From Bacteroidales bacterium (GTDB lineage: Bacteria; Bacteroidota; Bacteroidia; Bacteroidales; UBA7960), in the NCBI GenBank assembly GCA_007125275.1, contig SLDN01000175.1, forward strand, positions 1 to 6,931: a stretch of 6,931 nucleotides of DNA. The letters are read 5' to 3'. Position numbers and translations under genes: made by a program. Positions 4,329 to 6,931 of this stretch are shown piece after piece. The notes below the pieces were generated by a model that was given only the letters and a program-made list of their open reading frames with translations, was not told the DNA's origin and did not search any database. The first letter of the stretch is position 1, and every line of letters begins with the position of its first letter.

Positions 4329-6931
4329 CTAGCCGTCTGCTGCAGGAAGCGTGATTTCGAACGTGCTCCCCTGCCCTTCCCGTGAGCTGAAACGGACGTG
4401 TCCGCTGATGCTTTCAATAATGTTTTTTACCATCGACAACCCAAGCCCCATCCCTTTAGCCTTGGTGGTGAAATATGGGTTAAAGATGTTGTGCTGCATG
4501 TCTTCAGGTATTCCGCATCCATAATCACGAATGCTTATTTTGTAATGCTCCTCTTCGCGCCGACAGGATGCCTCTATGATGGCATTTTCCTTTTTATCGT
4601 AAGACTGTATGGCGTTTTTTATCAAATTATTAAACACCCGCAACAGCTGCTGCCGGTCGGCATTAACAATCATGGGGTTTTCGGTTTCTTCCATTACCAG
4701 GCGGATTTCTACCCTTTCAAGGTCCTTATAAAGGTCCATCGCTTCCGGCACAAAGGTTTTAAGGTCAATGCGGTGGTTTTTCCCGACAGGCATCTGGGCA
4801 AAGTCAGAGAACTCGCCGGCGATGGTTGCCATGTTGTCAATTTGTTCTGTCATGGTTTTGGAGAAGCGCTCGAGGCGTTCATCCCAATCCGGCACCTTTT
4901 CCTTCCAGGCCTTTTCAAGATACTGAACACTAAGCTTCATTGGTGTAAGCGGGTTTTTGATCTCGTGGGCTACCTGCCGCGCCATCTCGCGCCACGCGGT
5001 TTCGCGCTCACTGCGCGCCAGCAAATCAGCACTGACAGACAGTTCATCTATCATGCGGTTATACTCACTCACCAGGCTGCCAATCTCATCATCGCGATTC
5101 CAGGAAATCTTTTCATTCGTCCGGCCCAACTGAATCCGCGCCAGTTTTTCCCTGATGATCTGCAGCGGCTTGGTGACATAACCCGACACAAACAGGGCCA
5201 GCATAATGGCCATCAACACAAGGAAGAGATAAATGTTGATAAACGCTACAAGAAAATACGACACCTCATTGCGCAGCTCGCTCTGTTTGGCAAAATAGGG
5301 CAAATTAAGGTAGGCCAGCTTCTCCTGGTAGCGATTATAAATTGGGGTATATGCAGAAAGGTACTCCAAAAGCCCTATGCGTTCGGTGTGGATAAACTGG
5401 CTGTGGCGCTCGCTATTCATTTTGTGAAAGGCGAGCGCGTTCATCTTGCTTCCAACAAGGCCCTCCTCGAATACTTTGGGACGACTGGATGCTATCAGCA
5501 AACCATCAAGGCCATAAATGTTGATGTCGGAGAAAAATATATTCGAATATTGCAACAACACATCGTAAAGATAATACTCGTAGGTGTGGTCAAGGTAGTA
5601 CTCATTGGCAAAGGTTTGCTCCAGTTCGCGCAGCACGCTATGTGTTTTTTCATTCAGAAAGGCCAGGTTTTTATTCTCATAAATATTGAAGATGAAAAAG
5701 GCAGAGGCACCACCTATTGAAAGAGCCGAAAGCAACAAAATGATGATCATTGAATACTGTACCCTTCGCATGAAATTCATCCTGAGCAACTGCTTTGGTC
5801 TTGTGCGGTTGACCAAAAGCCAGAATATGGCAACGAGCACAAAAAAGGTGATAAACAGGTATGAAAAGGGGGCGATGGCTTCCAGCAACGTGCCCTTGGG
5901 CCGGCTAATCAAGATCATGGTTTCATTGTCTTTCTGATACATTACGTGGCTATAACCCCCGAACACAAAAATATTGAATTCTTCGTCAGAAAGTCCGTAA
6001 ACATCTGCACTCATATTATACGCAAAAGGTCCGTATTCATTGACAAGCAAACCGTTTTTATAGGTTGCATATGAATAGTTGATCAGTTCTCTGTTGATGT
6101 CAATGGCATCATCAATAAGCAACTCAGGGAAACCCATATCGCGAGCTATATATTTTGCATCAAACTCCAGATAGATATGGTAGACAGGAAGGTGGTCTCT
6201 TTCATCGGTCTGTATGGTTGAAAGCTTCGTGATATAGCTGTTGCGGCCTGTGTTATTATCCAGATATATAAAGTGTTCGCTGATGCTTCGCTTTCCGAAG
6301 GTTTGTATATATTCGTCAAAAAAATCGGCACAGGGAACCTCAATGTTGGCTGGTTTGATAAGCAATATTTCATCAGGTTTACACACGGTAACCTGCAGCT
6401 CATACTTGGCCCAAAAGTCATAAAAATAATGATGTTGCAAATAGTTATAGATGGCTGTTTCGTTGTATGGGTCGTTTCTTACAAGGTTTTGAAGCTGATT
6501 GTCCTGAAACAGGGCTTCTTCAATTTCCAAAAAAAGAAATTCTGCAACAGGGTCCTGTTCTGAGGCCAGCTGCAGTGCCAGCGTTTTTCTTTTTTCAAAG
6601 TCCTTTTCGGTATTGAAGCGATACAAAGCAAAGGTAGATACGATGCTGAACAGAAAAATGGAAATCACCAGGGCTGAAAAACCCTTTGCCGGTGCTTTTA
6701 TTCTGTTGTCCAACTCAAATACCAAAATAGCAGCGAGGGTCAGCATCCAAAGCAGGGGTTTATGACCAACATAATACCAGGTAGCACCAATCAGAATAGC
6801 GAATGAAATTAAACACACCAACCAGTAAAGCTGCCTTGTGTAAAGGATATTTTTGGCCAGACGGCATAAGACAATGCTGTAGAAAAAGAAAGCAAAGAAG
6901 ATCAAGCCAATGATTAGAAAGCCAACCAAGC
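4329..6931 (-). CDS. NtrY-like membrane sensor histidine kinase, 5' end missing
   Basis: The C-terminal 866 codons of a large sensor kinase. The frame is open to the window edge; the codon at 6929-6927 is TTG (Leu) inside a hydrophobic helix, so the true start lies beyond 6931. From the visible end there are four membrane helices (about 1-22, 33-50, 56-72, 84-103) and an extracytoplasmic domain (104-350). Two helices (352-373, 391-415) follow, joined by a basic, hence cytoplasmic, loop. Next come a second extracytoplasmic Cache-like domain (416-555; NIYGLDGLLIASSRP at 470-484), one more helix (557-582) and HAMP (about 583-632). DHp has the phospho-accepting H655 in HEIKNPLTPMKLS, the form typical of NtrY-like kinases. 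The HATPase has the N box (NNLIKNAIQ, 767-775), G1 D802-x-G-x-G and G2 GMGLGLS (826-832). All catalytic motifs are intact. No receiver domain follows, so a separate response regulator is expected, possibly an NtrX-type one, but none is visible. The signal is unknown. Confidence 0.93.
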   Translation of the reverse strand, partial: LVGFLIIGLIFFAFFFYSIVLCRLAKNILYTRQLYWLVCLISFAILIGATWYYVGHKPLLWMLTLAAILVFELDNRIKAPAKGFSALVISIFLFSIVSTFALYRFNTEKDFEKRKTLALQLASEQDPVAEFLFLEIEEALFQDNQLQNLVRNDPYNETAIYNYLQHHYFYDFWAKYELQVTVCKPDEILLIKPANIEVPCADFFDEYIQTFGKRSISEHFIYLDNNTGRNSYITKLSTIQTDERDHLPVYHIYLEFDAKYIARDMGFPELLIDDAIDINRELINYSYATYKNGLLVNEYGPFAYNMSADVYGLSDEEFNIFVFGGYSHVMYQKDNETMILISRPKGTLLEAIAPFSYLFITFFVLVAIFWLLVNRTRPKQLLRMNFMRRVQYSMIIILLLSALSIGGASAFFIFNIYENKNLAFLNEKTHSVLRELEQTFANEYYLDHTYEYYLYDVLLQYSNIFFSDINIYGLDGLLIASSRPKVFEEGLVGSKMNALAFHKMNSERHSQFIHTERIGLLEYLSAYTPIYNRYQEKLAYLNLPYFAKQSELRNEVSYFLVAFINIYLFLVLMAIMLALFVSGYVTKPLQIIREKLARIQLGRTNEKISWNRDDEIGSLVSEYNRMIDELSVSADLLARSERETAWREMARQVAHEIKNPLTPMKLSVQYLEKAWKEKVPDWDERLERFSKTMTEQIDNMATIAGEFSDFAQMPVGKNHRIDLKTFVPEAMDLYKDLERVEIRLVMEETENPMIVNADRQQLLRVFNNLIKNAIQSYDKKENAIIEASCRREEEHYKISIRDYGCGIPEDMQHNIFNPYFTTKAKGMGLGLSMVKNIIESISGHVRFSSREGQGSTFEITLPAADG

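Noticed and set aside
4311..4346. Imperfect inverted repeat (CCTGgCAG with CTGCAGG) at the buk/kinase convergence as a bidirectional terminator
   Set aside because: It has a bulged stem, a 21-nt loop, no T-run on either strand, and the right arm is inside the kinase coding end.
4398..5720. Long plus-strand open frame (440 codons) opposite the kinase gene
   Set aside because: It lies antisense to the conserved DHp/HATPase core and second sensor of the kinase, whose motifs prove the minus-strand frame is real. Its His/Gln/Leu-rich translation shows no domain, signal or start-site support, so it is a codon-bias shadow.
6927..6929. TTG at the right edge as the start codon of the kinase
   Set aside because: It is a Leu codon within a hydrophobic helix, the frame stays open to the edge, and no ribosome site can be seen. 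Truncation by the window is the better explanation.

Overview
The window looks like a moderate-GC chromosome segment from a Bacteroidota (Bacteroidetes) bacterium, probably an anaerobic or fermentative one. Three lines of evidence support this. Three of the four genes whose starts are visible lack a Shine-Dalgarno sequence and begin after A/T-rich leaders. Matches to the Bacteroidetes -7 promoter element (TAnnTTTG) lie upstream of two transcription units. The protein sequences (Hsp20, the PLD-family enzyme and the multi-membrane-span NtrY-like kinase) have the look of Bacteroidetes families. This assignment comes from reading the sequence, not from a search.

Layout: (1) 1-199 holds at most the tail of an upstream gene, a GC-rich hairpin and the intrinsic terminator of hsp20. 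(2) 200-622 (-) encodes a small heat-shock protein of the Hsp20/alpha-crystallin family, with an unusually good Shine-Dalgarno sequence for this phylum. (3) 623-999 is a divergent intergenic region with two identical 11-bp palindromes exactly 42 bp apart and candidate promoters for the rightward gene. (4) 1000-2076 (+) encodes a soluble-type, two-HKD phospholipase D/cardiolipin synthase family enzyme. (5) 2077-2272 is an AT-rich spacer with a good promoter candidate. (6) 2273-3172 and 3231-4307 (+) form a two-gene operon for phosphate butyryltransferase (ptb) and butyrate kinase (buk), with a hairpin over the ptb stop codon. (7) 4329 to the right edge (-) is the C-terminal 866 codons of a large sensor histidine kinase whose 5' end lies outside the window. 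It converges on buk with only 21 bp between stop codons.

The only clear metabolic unit is ptb-buk, which converts an acyl-CoA (butyryl-CoA or a branched-chain relative) to the free acid while making ATP. The PLD enzyme probably acts on membrane phospholipids, Hsp20 is a holdase chaperone, and the kinase senses an unknown extracytoplasmic or membrane signal. Nothing in the sequence ties these four units into one system. I see no CRISPR array, insertion sequence, rRNA, tRNA or defence module. The least explained signals are the twin palindromes upstream of hsp20, the CxC motif in Hsp20, the ptb-buk intercistronic hairpin and the double extracytoplasmic sensor layout of the kinase.
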